From Paraburkholderia phenazinium (GTDB lineage Bacteria; Pseudomonadota; Gammaproteobacteria; Burkholderiales; Burkholderiaceae), in the NCBI RefSeq assembly GCF_900142845.1, contig NZ_FSRU01000002.1, positions 496,001 through 560,000 of the forward strand: DNA of 64,000 nucleotides. Direction: 5' to 3'. The notes beneath the pieces are model-generated. The model worked only from the letters and a program-made list of their open reading frames with translations. It had not been told where the DNA came from and did not search any database. The position numbers were made by a program, and so were the translations under genes. Positions 43,472-54,514 of this stretch are shown here, one piece after another; position 1 is the stretch's first letter; every line of letters starts with the position of its first letter.

Positions 43472-44421
43472 GCCACGATTCCGCTGCGCTGCCGCCGCCG
43501 CTGCCGCCTGTACAGCGCGCCGCTTCGAACGCGGCCCGCCGCGCCGATCCCGTCACCGAACCACGCCTCGTGCGCTGGGTGTTGACGGGGATCGCGCTAT
43601 TGTTTCTCGCGCTGTTTCTGGTGGTGCCGCTCATCGCGGTGTTCTATCAGGCGTTGAGCAAAGGCGTGGGCTTCTATTTCGAAGCGCTCGCCGATCCCGA
43701 CGCCGTTTCCGCCATCAAGCTGACGCTGCTGACCGCCGCGATCGCCGTGCCCTTGAACCTGGTGTTCGGGCTCGCCGCGTCCTGGTGCATCGCGAAGTTC
43801 GAATTCAAGGGCAAGGCGCTGCTGACCACGCTGATCGACCTGCCGTTCTCCGTCTCGCCGGTGGTCTCCGGTCTCGTCTATGTGCTGCTGTTCGGCGCGC
43901 AAGGCTGGTTCGGCCCGTGGCTGCAGGATCACAACGTGCAGATCATCTTCGCGGTGCCGGGCATCGTGCTCGCGACGATCTTCGTGACGTTCCCGTTTGT
44001 CGCGCGTGAGCTGATTCCGCTGATGCAGGCCCAGGGCAACGATGAAGAGGAAGCCGCTCACGTGCTCGGCGCATCCGGCTGGCAGACGTTCCGCCGCGTC
44101 ACCTTGCCGAACGTCAAGTGGGGCTTGCTGTACGGCGTGATCCTGTGCAACGCGCGGGCAATGGGCGAGTTCGGCGCGGTCTCGGTGGTCTCGGGCCATA
44201 TTCGCGGCCAGACGGACACGATCCCGCTGCATGTCGAAATCCTCTACAACGAATACAACTTCTCGGCGGCGTTTGCCGTGGCCTCGTTGCTTGCGCTGCT
44301 CGCGCTCGTGACGCTCGGCCTCAAGCTGCTTGCCGAGCGTCATCTGTCCGCGGAACTGGCGGCTGCGCGCGACGTGCCCGCGCATGCCGGTCCCGCCACC
44401 TCGCAGCCGACTGGAGCGTAA
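43468..44421 (+). CDS. cysW: sulfate ABC transporter permease CysW
   Basis: 317 residues, with about 30 extra Ala/Pro-rich N-terminal residues before the first helix. Signature [19 protein letters not shown], loop [26 protein letters not shown], and [15 protein letters not shown]. Forms the heterodimeric channel with CysT. Confidence 0.95.
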   Translation: MSHDSAALPPPLPPVQRAASNAARRADPVTEPRLVRWVLTGIALLFLALFLVVPLIAVFYQALSKGVGFYFEALADPDAVSAIKLTLLTAAIAVPLNLVFGLAASWCIAKFEFKGKALLTTLIDLPFSVSPVVSGLVYVLLFGAQGWFGPWLQDHNVQIIFAVPGIVLATIFVTFPFVARELIPLMQAQGNDEEEAAHVLGASGWQTFRRVTLPNVKWGLLYGVILCNARAMGEFGAVSVVSGHIRGQTDTIPLHVEILYNEYNFSAAFAVASLLALLALVTLGLKLLAERHLSAELAAARDVPAHAGPATSQPTGA

Positions 44422-44424
44422 TCA

Positions 44425-45483
44425 ATGGGCATCACCGTTCGTAACCTGCAGAAGCGCTTCGGCGATTTCACCGCGCTCGATAACGTCTCGCTCGACTTTC
44501 CGCCGGGCGAACTGGTGGCGCTGCTCGGACCGTCGGGTTGTGGCAAGACCACGCTGTTGCGCGTGATTGCCGGCCTCGAATATGCGGACTCGGGTCAGGT
44601 CGTGTTACAAGGACAGGATGTCGCGACGGTGGGCGCACGCGAACGCCAGGTCGGTTTCGTGTTCCAGCATTACGCGCTGTTCCGTCATATGACCGTGTTC
44701 GAGAACGTCGCCTTCGGCCTGCGTGTGAAACCGCGCAAGGAGCGGCCGTCGGAGGCGGTGATCCGCGAGAAGGTGCATGAGTTGCTGAAGCTCGTGCAAC
44801 TGGACTGGCTGGCGCAACGCTATCCGTCGGAACTGTCGGGCGGGCAGCGGCAGCGGATTGCATTGGCGCGTGCGCTCGCCGTCGAGCCCAAGGTGTTGCT
44901 GCTGGACGAACCGTTCGGCGCGCTGGACGCGAAGGTCCGCAAGGAACTGCGCAGCTGGTTGCGCCGCCTGCACGACGATCTGCATATTTCGACGATCTTC
45001 GTGACGCACGACCAGGAAGAAGCGCTCGAGGTGGCCGACCGCATCGTCGTATTGAATCGCGGCCATGTGGAGCAGGTGGGCAGTCCGCAGGACGTGTACG
45101 ATCATCCGCAGACCTCGTTTGTCTACGAGTTTCTCGGCGCGGCCAACCGGCTGCACGGCAAGGTGGATCAACACGGTTTCGTGGTGGACGGCGCCGCGTT
45201 GCCGGTGGTGGCGACGGCCGGTTTCGAAGGCCCGGCGTTCGCGTATGTGCGTCCGCATGACCTGCAACTGTATCCGCAGGCCTCGGGGCATCGCGACGGC
45301 ATCGTGGTCGATGTGCGGCGTGTCGTGACGCTGGGCGGTTCGGTGCGCGTCGAACTCGCCGGGCGCGAGGGCAACGTACTCGAAGCGGAACTGGATCGCG
45401 AAGCGTGGCGGGCGCTGCAACTGGCGGTCGGCGACGGCGTGACGGCGGTGCCGCGCGCGTTGCGCGTCTTTCCGGCGCATTGA
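44425..45483 (+). CDS. cysA: sulfate/thiosulfate ABC transporter ATP-binding protein CysA
   Basis: 352 residues. Walker A GPSGCGKT at 35-42, [15 protein letters not shown], Walker [13 protein letters not shown], His in [10 protein letters not shown]-terminal TOBE-like regulatory domain (about 240-350), the normal length for CysA. Begins 3 bp after the cysW stop. Confidence 0.96.
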   Translation: MGITVRNLQKRFGDFTALDNVSLDFPPGELVALLGPSGCGKTTLLRVIAGLEYADSGQVVLQGQDVATVGARERQVGFVFQHYALFRHMTVFENVAFGLRVKPRKERPSEAVIREKVHELLKLVQLDWLAQRYPSELSGGQRQRIALARALAVEPKVLLLDEPFGALDAKVRKELRSWLRRLHDDLHISTIFVTHDQEEALEVADRIVVLNRGHVEQVGSPQDVYDHPQTSFVYEFLGAANRLHGKVDQHGFVVDGAALPVVATAGFEGPAFAYVRPHDLQLYPQASGHRDGIVVDVRRVVTLGGSVRVELAGREGNVLEAELDREAWRALQLAVGDGVTAVPRALRVFPAH

Positions 45484-45541
45484 AACAGCCCGGTTAACCT
45501 ATATTGCATAACTTGAGTCTGGCTGAACCGGAGACATACAG

Positions 45542-46468
45542 ATGAACTTTCAGCAACTACGCTTTGTGCGCGAGGCCGTGCGCCAGAACATGAACCTGAC
45601 CGAAGTCGCGAACGTGCTGTACACATCGCAGTCGGGCGTGTCCAAACAGATCAAGGACCTCGAGGACGAACTCGGCGTCGATATCTTCATCCGTCGCGGC
45701 AAGCGTCTCACCGGCTTGACCGAGCCGGGCAAGGCGGTGCATCAGTTGATCGAACGGATGCTGCTCGACGCGGAAAACCTGCGCCGCGTCGCACGCCAGT
45801 ATGCGGACCAGGACAGTGGTCACCTGGTGGTGGCCACCACCCACACGCAGGCGCGCTACGCCTTGCCCAAGGTGATCCGCCAGTTCACTGAGGTATTTCC
45901 GAAGGTCCATCTGGCGCTGCGCCAGGGCAGTCCGCAGCAGATCGCGCAGATGATCATCAACGGCGAAGCGGATATCGGCATCTCGACCGAAGCGCTCGAC
46001 CGCTTCCCGGACATCGTCACGTTCCCGTGCTATTCGTGGCACCACGTGGTGGTGGTGCCGAAGGGCCATCCGCTGGTGGGCCGCGAGAACCTGACGCTCG
46101 ATGAGATCGCCGAGTTTCCGATCGTGACCTACGATCAGGATTTCACCGGCCGCTCGCATATCGACCAGGCGTTCGCCAAGGCGGGGGCGCTGCCCGACGT
46201 CGTGCTGACCGCCATCGACGCGGACGTGATCAAGACCTACGTCGAACTCGGCATGGGCATTGGCGTGGTGGCGGCGATGGCCTACGATCCGAAGCGCGAT
46301 ACGGAACTGGTCGCGCTCGATACGCAGCATCTGTTCGAGGCGAGTACGACTCGCGTCGGCTTGCGCAAGGGCGCGTTCCTGCGGGCCTATGCGTATCGTC
46401 TGCTGGAAATGTTCGCACCGCAGCTGAAGGAAGCGGATATCGCCGCCCAGTTGCGCGCAGTGGATTGA
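45542..46468 (+). CDS. cysB: LysR-type regulator CysB
   Basis: 308 residues. Winged helix MNLTEVANVLYTSQSGVSKQIKDLEDELG and a long C-terminal effector domain with THTQARYALP and GRSHIDQAF. This is the CysB pattern; the protein activates sulfate and sulfonate uptake when N-acetylserine is present and sulfide is low. Encoded directly after cysA, and likely acts on sbp, cysTWA and the ssu operon at 6-10 kb. Confidence 0.95.
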   Translation: MNFQQLRFVREAVRQNMNLTEVANVLYTSQSGVSKQIKDLEDELGVDIFIRRGKRLTGLTEPGKAVHQLIERMLLDAENLRRVARQYADQDSGHLVVATTHTQARYALPKVIRQFTEVFPKVHLALRQGSPQQIAQMIINGEADIGISTEALDRFPDIVTFPCYSWHHVVVVPKGHPLVGRENLTLDEIAEFPIVTYDQDFTGRSHIDQAFAKAGALPDVVLTAIDADVIKTYVELGMGIGVVAAMAYDPKRDTELVALDTQHLFEASTTRVGLRKGAFLRAYAYRLLEMFAPQLKEADIAAQLRAVD

Positions 46469-46503
46469 TGGCGGCGGGCGGCGCATCGCTTACAATCGCC
46501 GCC

Positions 46504-47538
46504 ATGAATACTTTGACTTCCTCCTCTTCGGGAACGCCGGCGGCGCATGCGCTGCCGCGTATCGCCGTGCTGGCGACGGGCGGCACGATTGCCGGCTCCG
46601 CCGCCGACGTCACCAATACTTCCGGTTATCAGGCCGGCGTGGTCGGCGTCGACCGTCTGCTCGAGGCGGTGCCGGCGCTGTCGGGCGTTGCGCAGATCCA
46701 GCCTGAGCAGATTGCCAGCATCGATAGCAAGGACATGGCGCTCGCGCTCTGGACCACGCTCGCGCAACGCGTCAACGCGCTGCTGGCAAGCGACGAGATC
46801 GACGGCGTGGTAATTACCCACGGCACCGATACGCTCGAAGAAACCGCCTACCTGCTGCATCTGACCGTCAAAGGGACCAAGCCGGTCGTGCTGACCGCGT
46901 CGATGCGGCCCTCGTCGGCGCTTTCCGCGGATGGCCCGCTGAATCTGCTCAACGCCGTGACGGTCGCCGCCAGCGCGGCGGCGCACGGGCAGGGCGTGCT
47001 GGTCGCGTTCAACAACCGCATTCATAGCGCGCGCGACGTCGTCAAGACCAGCACCTACGCGGTCGATGCGTTCCAGTCTCTGGAAATCGGCGCGCTGGGC
47101 TGGGTGCAGGACGGTCGCGTCGAATTCCAGCGTAAGGTCGTGCGTCCGCATACCGTCGATACGGAATTTGTGATCGGCGCCAAGTGGCCCAATGTCGAGA
47201 TCGTCACGAGTTATGCGGGGGCTTCGCGGATCGCCGTCGATGCGCTGGTGGCGGCGGGCGTGCGCGGCATCGTCGTGGCCGGCACGGGCAACGGCTCGAT
47301 CCATGCGTCGGTGCAACAGGCGCTTGCCGATGCTGTGACGCAGGGCGTGGTGGTGGTGCGTTCGTCGCGGGTCGGCTCGGGCCATGTGATGCGCAACGGC
47401 GCGGCGCCGGACGATGCGCTCGGCTTTGTCACGGCCGGTTCGCTCAATCCGTACAAGGCGCGCGTGCTGCTGATGCTGGCCCTCGCGGCCGGCGGCACGG
47501 GAGCGGTGGCGCTGCAGGCGATCTTCGATAAATACTGA
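46504..47538 (+). CDS. L-asparaginase type II
   Basis: 344 residues. Both catalytic Thr motifs are present: LATGGTIAGS (residues about 23-32) and THGTDTLEETAYLL, followed by the SMRPSSALSADGPLNLL block. Hydrolyses asparagine to aspartate and ammonia. No obvious signal peptide (MNTLTSSSSGTPAAHALPR), so possibly cytosolic despite the type II sequence. Starts 35 bp after cysB. Confidence 0.93.
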   Translation: MNTLTSSSSGTPAAHALPRIAVLATGGTIAGSAADVTNTSGYQAGVVGVDRLLEAVPALSGVAQIQPEQIASIDSKDMALALWTTLAQRVNALLASDEIDGVVITHGTDTLEETAYLLHLTVKGTKPVVLTASMRPSSALSADGPLNLLNAVTVAASAAAHGQGVLVAFNNRIHSARDVVKTSTYAVDAFQSLEIGALGWVQDGRVEFQRKVVRPHTVDTEFVIGAKWPNVEIVTSYAGASRIAVDALVAAGVRGIVVAGTGNGSIHASVQQALADAVTQGVVVVRSSRVGSGHVMRNGAAPDDALGFVTAGSLNPYKARVLLMLALAAGGTGAVALQAIFDKY

Positions 47539-47604
47539 GCGGGCAAGGCGCGTGCGCCGTCTGGCGCGCGCCGGCGGGGCTGCTTGATGTAATTGTGATA
47601 AAAA

Positions 47605-47643
47605 AACGCGGCGATAGGGGCACACTGCCCTTATCGCCGCGTT
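47605..47643 (-). terminator. strong intrinsic terminator of the gcl-hyi-glxR operon
   Basis: 12-bp stem AACGCGGCGATA / TATCGCCGCGTT with an inner GGGG/GCCC stem; on the minus strand followed by seven T. It lies 300 bp after the glxR stop. The 47644-47943 stretch between shows GC-rich inverted repeats (for example GCCGCTCT/AGAGCGGC near 47744-47766) but no gene I can support. Confidence 0.85.
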
Positions 47644-47943
47644 GTGATTTGATGCCGTGCAATCCGACAGCCGGACACCCGACGACGACGTCTGACCGAC
47701 CAAGGCTTCCCCGGCGTCGCCGGGTGCCGCTGCGGACCCCACTTGCCGCTCTCAGCCCAGAGCGGCACGATTTGTCCGATACGTTGCGCGTGCCGCGCAC
47801 CGCATCGGACGCCCCACCTGCCGGTTGCCATGAAGCTCACGGCAACCGATGTTGTTGCTACTGGGCACGCCCCCAACCGGTCGCGACGTTTACGCCGTAT
47901 GGCTACGGCTCCAGGGGCGGCCCAGTGATCTCACGCGATCGCC

Positions 47944-48852
47944 TTAAGCGGCCTTCGCTTCCTTACCCGGCGCCTGAGCCACTTCGAAGTTCGCCATGAT
48001 TTCCAGCGCACGCACCATCGCGGAGTGGTCCCATGCCTTGCCGCCGTTCGCCGCACACACGCTGAACAGTTGCTGCGCGCTCGCCGTATGCGGCAGGGCG
48101 ATGCCGAGCTTGCGCGCGCCGTCGAGCGCGAGGTTCAGGTCCTTCTGGTGCAGTTCGATGCGGAAGCCCGGATCGAAGGTGCGCTTGGTCATGCGCTCGC
48201 CGTGCACTTCGAGAATCCGCGACGAAGCGAAACCACCCATCAGCGCCTTGCGGACGCGCTCCGGATCGGCGCCCGAACGCGCGGCGAACAGCAGCGCTTC
48301 GGCCACCGCCTCGATGTTCAGCGCGACGATGATCTGGTTCGCCACCTTGCAGGTCTGGCCCGCGCCGTTCTCGCCGATCAGCGAGATGTTCTTGCCCATC
48401 AGTTCGAACAGCGGTTTGGCGAGTGCGAAGGCTTTTTCAGGACCGCCGACCATGATAGTCAGCGACGCTTCGCGCGCGCCGACTTCGCCGCCCGAGACCG
48501 GCGCGTCGAGGTAGTCGGCGCCGAGCGCGTTGATCTTCTTCGCGAAGGCTTGCGTGTCGAGCGGGGAGATCGAGCTCATGTCGATCACCAGCTTGCCTTG
48601 CGTCAGACCCTTGGCGACGCCGTCGTCGGCGAACAGCACGTTGGCGACGTCAGGGGTGTCCGGCACCATGATGATGACGATGTCGGTGGCTTGCGCAACA
48701 GCCGTCGAGTTCGCCACCACCGTGGTGGTCTTGCTGAGATCTTCCGGCACCGGATACGCGCCGTTCACGATCAGCGAGTGACCGCCCTTGATGAGGTTGC
48801 GCGCCATGTGCGCGCCCATGATGCCGAGGCCGATAAAACCGATCTTTGCCAT
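47944..48852 (-). CDS. glxR: 2-hydroxy-3-oxopropionate (tartronate semialdehyde) reductase
   Basis: 302 residues of the beta-hydroxyacid dehydrogenase family. NAD(P) motif GFIGLGIMGAHMARNL at the start, substrate motif DAPVSGGEVGAREASL, and catalytic Lys region GAGQTCKVANQI. Reduces tartronate semialdehyde to glycerate, the step after Gcl. Last gene of gcl-hyi-glxR. Confidence 0.94.
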   Translation of the reverse strand: MAKIGFIGLGIMGAHMARNLIKGGHSLIVNGAYPVPEDLSKTTTVVANSTAVAQATDIVIIMVPDTPDVANVLFADDGVAKGLTQGKLVIDMSSISPLDTQAFAKKINALGADYLDAPVSGGEVGAREASLTIMVGGPEKAFALAKPLFELMGKNISLIGENGAGQTCKVANQIIVALNIEAVAEALLFAARSGADPERVRKALMGGFASSRILEVHGERMTKRTFDPGFRIELHQKDLNLALDGARKLGIALPHTASAQQLFSVCAANGGKAWDHSAMVRALEIMANFEVAQAPGKEAKAA

Positions 48853-48909
48853 GTGTCTATGTCTCCAGTGGGTTGGGGTAGAGAGTCGTTAGGAGAGCGA
48901 GTCGATCGC

Positions 48910-49719
48910 TCAGGCGGCCACGTGCGCCGCGCCGCGTGCCTGGCCGGCCACGCGCTGCACCCAGTCGAGACCTTCGGTAGTCGTCGTGCGCGGCTTGTAT
49001 TCGCAGCCGATGTAGCCGTCGTAGCCGAGCGAGTCGAGCAGGTTGAACAGGAACGGGTAGTTGATTTCGCCCGTGCCCGGTTCGTTGCGGCCCGGGTTGT
49101 CGGCCAGCTGGATGTGCGCGATCGACGCCAGGTTCTTCCTGATGGTGGCGGCAAGCTCGCCTTCCATCCGTTGCATGTGATAGATGTCGTACTGCAGGAA
49201 CAGATTGTCCGAGCCGACGGCGCGGATCACATCGAGCCCTTCGGACGAACGGTTCAGCGCAAAGCCGGGGATGTCGTACGAATTGCACGGCTCGACCAGC
49301 AGCTTGATGCCTTCTTTCTTCAGCGCGGCGCAAGCGAAGCGCAGGTTGTCGACGATCGTCGCGTGAGCGCGGCCGGCATCGACGCCCGGGCCGGGAATGC
49401 CGACGAGGCAGTTCAGTTGCGGCACTTTGAGCGCCTTGGCGTATTCGATCGCGCGGCCGACGCCTTCCTGGAACTCGCCGACGCGATCCGGCAGGCAGGC
49501 GATGCCGCGCTCGCCGGCTTCCCAGTTGCCCGCGGGCAGGTTGTGCAGCACGAGCTTCAGGCGATTCTGCTGCAGACGCTCGGCCAGCTCGGCGATCTGA
49601 TACGGATAGGGGAAGAGGAATTCGACGGCGTTAAAGCCCGCGTCCGCTGCGGCCACGAAGCGGTCGAGGAACGGGACTTCGTTGAACAGCATGGTGAGAT
49701 TGGCTGCAAATTTCGGCAT
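48910..49719 (-). CDS. hyi: hydroxypyruvate isomerase
   Basis: 269 residues, TIM-barrel sugar-isomerase fold. Hyi-type segments: MPKFAANLTMLFNEVPFLDRF, LLVEPCNSYDIPGF with metal-binding Glu, QYDIYHMQRMEGE, IAHIQLADNPGRNEPGTGEI. Interconverts hydroxypyruvate and tartronate semialdehyde. The ATG at 49719 fits family starts. Lies between gcl and glxR. Confidence 0.94.
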   Translation of the reverse strand: MPKFAANLTMLFNEVPFLDRFVAAADAGFNAVEFLFPYPYQIAELAERLQQNRLKLVLHNLPAGNWEAGERGIACLPDRVGEFQEGVGRAIEYAKALKVPQLNCLVGIPGPGVDAGRAHATIVDNLRFACAALKKEGIKLLVEPCNSYDIPGFALNRSSEGLDVIRAVGSDNLFLQYDIYHMQRMEGELAATIRKNLASIAHIQLADNPGRNEPGTGEINYPFLFNLLDSLGYDGYIGCEYKPRTTTTEGLDWVQRVAGQARGAAHVAA

Positions 49720-49849
49720 GGTGCTGGGGTCTCGCTGGTCGGTCAATGAAACAACTTCGCTCGGGCGGTGCGGTGCGAACTACGCACTGAACCGCCCGGT
49801 CGATCGGGTCAAACTAGGCAGGTCAACTAAACAGGCCGACTGGGTGGAC

Positions 49850-51625
<1,776 letters not shown>

Positions 51626-51833
51626 GAATGTCTCCTGAATGTCTGTGAATGCGGATCGAGGGGGTTGAGATGGACTTTAGGCCTCACCGAAAGGTTTGAT
51701 AAGATCAGTGCGGGTCGCTTATTTCGAAACAAAAAGTATGGAATGACGACGAACGCAAGACGGTTGCAACCCGCTTGCGTGGGGCCGGAGTAAGCGCTGA
51801 AGCGCTAACTGCGCTCGACAATGGAGACAAGAC

Positions 51834-52748
51834 GTGGACCGCTTCAAGCAGATCGAAACCTTCGTGCGCGTCGCCGACGCCGGCAGTCTGGCCGCCGCGG
51901 CGCTGGAGGAGGGCGTGTCGCCGGTGATCCTCGGACGGCGTATCGACGCGCTGGAAAAGCGCCTCGGCGTCAAGCTGATGTACCGCTCGACGCGCCGTCT
52001 GGTGGTGAGCGAAGAGGGCGCCGCGTTTCTGGAGCGTTGCCGCGGCCTGCTCTCGGAGTGGGATCAGGCGGAAAACGAACTGGCGGCGGGCCGCCGGGCG
52101 GTGAGCGGGCATCTGATCGTGTCGGCGCCGGCCGCCTTCGGCCGCAAGCACGTCGCGCCCCTCGCGCCGTCATTTCTTGCCGACAAGCCTGAATTGCAAC
52201 TGTCGTTCAATCTGACCGACCGGGTCGTGGACCTGGTGCGCGAAGGCTACGACCTGTCGATTCGCATCGGCGGCGCGGTCGATCCGAATTTTGTGGCCGT
52301 GAAGCTGGCCTCGAACCGGCGCGTGGTGTGCGGCACACCGGCGTATTTCCGCCAATACGGCAAGCCGAAGACGCTCGAAGACCTGCCGCAGCACAACTGC
52401 CTCGCCTTCAACCTGCAAGGGGGCCAGAACCGCGGCTGGTACTTCCGGCGCAACGGCAAGCTGGCGACGGTGCGGGTCGGCGGCACGCTTGACTGCAACG
52501 ACGGCGAATTGCTGCACCGCTGGGTGTCGGAGGGGCTGGGGCTCGGCTGGCGTTCGACCTGGGAAATCCAGCAGCAGCTCGCGCGCGGCGAGCTGGAAAC
52601 GGTGCTCGACGAATTCGCGCTGCCGGACTACGACATCCTCGCGGTCTACCCGCAGCAGCGTTACGTGCCGGCCAAGGTGCGCTACTTCATCGACTATCTG
52701 AAAGAGGTCTACGCCAGCAAGGATTACTGGAACCGCAGCACGTATTAG
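51834..52748 (+). CDS. LysR family regulator, divergent from gcl
   Basis: 304 residues with a GTG start. Winged helix SLAAAALEEGVSPVILGRRIDALEKRLG, then a substrate-sensing domain of the single-protein (CrgA-like) LysR group. The 208-bp gap to gcl contains TTTCGAAA and a TTGATAAGATC segment. Probably controls gcl-hyi-glxR in response to a C2 metabolite such as glyoxylate. Confidence 0.87.
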   Translation: MDRFKQIETFVRVADAGSLAAAALEEGVSPVILGRRIDALEKRLGVKLMYRSTRRLVVSEEGAAFLERCRGLLSEWDQAENELAAGRRAVSGHLIVSAPAAFGRKHVAPLAPSFLADKPELQLSFNLTDRVVDLVREGYDLSIRIGGAVDPNFVAVKLASNRRVVCGTPAYFRQYGKPKTLEDLPQHNCLAFNLQGGQNRGWYFRRNGKLATVRVGGTLDCNDGELLHRWVSEGLGLGWRSTWEIQQQLARGELETVLDEFALPDYDILAVYPQQRYVPAKVRYFIDYLKEVYASKDYWNRSTY

Positions 52749-52821
52749 GGGCGCCCGCCGCCGCCAAGGGGCTAAACCCTTGAAAACACACCCGAATCAG
52801 GCGCCCGATTAACGGGATGGC

Positions 52822-52850
52822 TTGCAACCCGTCCCCATTCGGGCTACAAT
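52822..52850 (+). promoter_or_regulatory. sigma-70 promoter of the rpsF operon
   Basis: TTGCAA (52822-52827), 17-bp spacer, TACAAT (52845-52850), giving a leader of about 60 nt before rpsF. Good match to consensus, at the head of the ribosomal block. Confidence 0.7.
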
Positions 52851-52915
52851 CTTCGGCTTCTCACTTGCCACACCGGTCCAGACGCCCGGGTGGCTTTAAT
52901 CCACAAGGAGTGTGT

Positions 52916-53290
52916 ATGCGTCATTATGAAATCGTCTTTATTGTGCATCCCGATCAGAGCGAGCAAGTGCCCGCCATGATCGAGCGCTACAAGACCACGA
53001 TCACGTCGCACGGTGGTCAGATCCACCGTATCGAAGACTGGGGCCGTCGCCAACTGGCCTATCCGATCGAGAAACTCGCGAAGGCTCACTACGTCTGCCT
53101 GAACATCGAATGCGACCAAACCACGCTCGACGAGCTGGAACACGCATTCAAGTTCAATGACGCGGTTCTGCGTCACCTGATCGTCAAGATGAAGAAGGCC
53201 GAAACCGGCCCGTCGCCGATGATGAAGGAAGTGCAGCGCGAAGAAGCCAAGAAGGCAGCTGCTACGCAGCCGTCCGAAGCGCAGGCTTAA
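52916..53290 (+). CDS. rpsF: 30S ribosomal protein S6
   Basis: 124 residues, S6 fold beginning [21 protein letters not shown] and a C-terminal Lys/Glu/Ala-rich tail. Binds 16S rRNA with S18 in the small-subunit platform. AAGGAG upstream. Head of rpsF-priB-rpsR-rplI. Confidence 0.98.
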   Translation: MRHYEIVFIVHPDQSEQVPAMIERYKTTITSHGGQIHRIEDWGRRQLAYPIEKLAKAHYVCLNIECDQTTLDELEHAFKFNDAVLRHLIVKMKKAETGPSPMMKEVQREEAKKAAATQPSEAQA

Positions 53291-53328
53291 GACACAGTAT
53301 TTAAGCTACCAGGTAAAGCGTCGCTCTC

Positions 53329-53628
53329 GTGAATCGGCTGCAACTCACAGCCAGCGTCGTCGAACGCGAACCGGTGCGGTACACCCCCGCCGGCGTTCCG
53401 ATCGCAAGCTGTACGTTGCAACACCGCACCGAAGTCGTCGAAGCCGGCATTGCCCGGCAAGTTGAACTGACGATGCCGGCGGTGGCGGCCGGCGAGGCGA
53501 GCGGCAAGCTGGAAAACTGTGCGATGGGCGTCGAAACGCTCTTCACCGGTTTCCTGGCAAAGAAAAGCCGCAACGCAAGAACCCTGGTATTTCACATCAC
53601 AGCATTGCAGGACATTGGAAAGGACTGA
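53329..53628 (+). CDS. priB: primosomal replication protein N (PriB)
   Basis: 99 residues, OB-fold. Begins with GTG ([24 protein letters not shown]). Binds single-stranded DNA and PriA during replication restart. Conserved location between rpsF and rpsR. Confidence 0.93.
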   Translation: MNRLQLTASVVEREPVRYTPAGVPIASCTLQHRTEVVEAGIARQVELTMPAVAAGEASGKLENCAMGVETLFTGFLAKKSRNARTLVFHITALQDIGKD

Positions 53629-53630
53629 AC

Positions 53631-53906
53631 ATGCCCCGCCCGACTGGTAAGAAATTCGACAAGCGTCGTCAGCAACAAAATCCGCTCTTCAAGCGCAAGA
53701 AGTTCTGCCGTTTCACGGCAGCCGGTGTCGACCAGATCGACTACAAAGACATCGAAACGCTGAAGGACTTCATCGGCGAGAACGGCAAGATCACGCCGGC
53801 GCGTCTCACGGGTACGAAGTCGCACTATCAACGCCAGCTGGATACGGCAATCAAGCGCGCTCGTTTCCTCGCGCTGGTGCCGTACACCGACCAGCACAAG
53901 GCCTAA
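53631..53906 (+). CDS. rpsR: 30S ribosomal protein S18
   Basis: 91 residues, including the S18 core [23 protein letters not shown] and [18 protein letters not shown]. Two bases after priB. Partners S6. Confidence 0.98.
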   Translation: MPRPTGKKFDKRRQQQNPLFKRKKFCRFTAAGVDQIDYKDIETLKDFIGENGKITPARLTGTKSHYQRQLDTAIKRARFLALVPYTDQHKA

Positions 53907-53934
53907 CCCGACGACGCGACAAGGAGCAATCAGA

Positions 53935-54387
53935 ATGCAAGTTATTCTTCTGGAAAAAGTCGTCAACCTGGGCAACCTGGGCGACATCGTCAAGGTGAAG
54001 GACGGTTACGCACGTAACTTCCTGATCCCGAACAAGCACGCACGCCGCGCAACGAAAGACGCTATCGCTGAATTCGAAGTCCGCCGCGCAGAACTGGAAA
54101 AGGTTGCCGCTGAAAAGCTGGCAGCAGCTCAGGCTCAAGGCGAAAAGCTGGCAGGCTCGACGGTTCAGATCAGCCAGAAGGCTGGCGTCGACGGCCGTCT
54201 GTTCGGCTCGGTGACGAACGCCGACATCGCTGACGCACTGGTCAAGCAAGGCTTCGCAGTGGAAAAGGCGCAAGTGCGTCTGCCGGAAGGCCCGCTGAAG
54301 CTGGTCGGCGACCACGCTGTGCAAATCTCGCTGCACACCGACGTCCTCGTCGACGTGACGGTGTCGGTGCTGGGCGAACACGTCTAA
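53935..54387 (+). CDS. rplI: 50S ribosomal protein L9
   Basis: 150 residues: N-terminal [21 protein letters not shown] domain, connecting helix rich in Glu/Ala/Lys, and C-terminal rRNA-binding domain. GGAG upstream. Followed by a strong terminator. Confidence 0.98.
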   Translation: MQVILLEKVVNLGNLGDIVKVKDGYARNFLIPNKHARRATKDAIAEFEVRRAELEKVAAEKLAAAQAQGEKLAGSTVQISQKAGVDGRLFGSVTNADIADALVKQGFAVEKAQVRLPEGPLKLVGDHAVQISLHTDVLVDVTVSVLGEHV

Positions 54388-54430
54388 GCATCATCGCAGT
54401 AGCATTTGCCAGGTAGTCTGACTGGCGAAG

Positions 54431-54458
54431 GGCAGGGGCCGGGTGACCGGCCCCTGCC
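54431..54458 (+). terminator. intrinsic terminator of the rpsF-rplI operon
   Basis: GGCAGGGGCCGG / CCGGCCCCTGCC, 12-bp stem with a GTGA loop, followed by six T. 43 bp after rplI. Confidence 0.95.
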
Positions 54459-54476
54459 TTTTTTGTTGGCCGGTTT

Positions 54477-54491
54477 GTACCCGATGGGTAC
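54477..54491. promoter_or_regulatory. palindrome in the dnaB promoter region
   Basis: GTACCC-GAT-GGGTAC, a perfect 6-bp-arm inverted repeat 24 bp before the dnaB ATG. A GATAAT -10-like box follows at 54501-54506. It could be a regulator site; no protein can be assigned. Confidence 0.4.
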
Positions 54492-54514
54492 CATTTGCCC
54501 GATAATTCCATCCC

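Noticed and set aside
47595..47999. 134-residue plus-strand ORF after the asparaginase gene
   Set aside because: Starts in the terminator hairpin, runs into glxR antisense and has non-coding-like composition.
48025..49749. 574-residue plus-strand open frame
   Set aside because: Antisense to glxR and hyi, both with clear family motifs.
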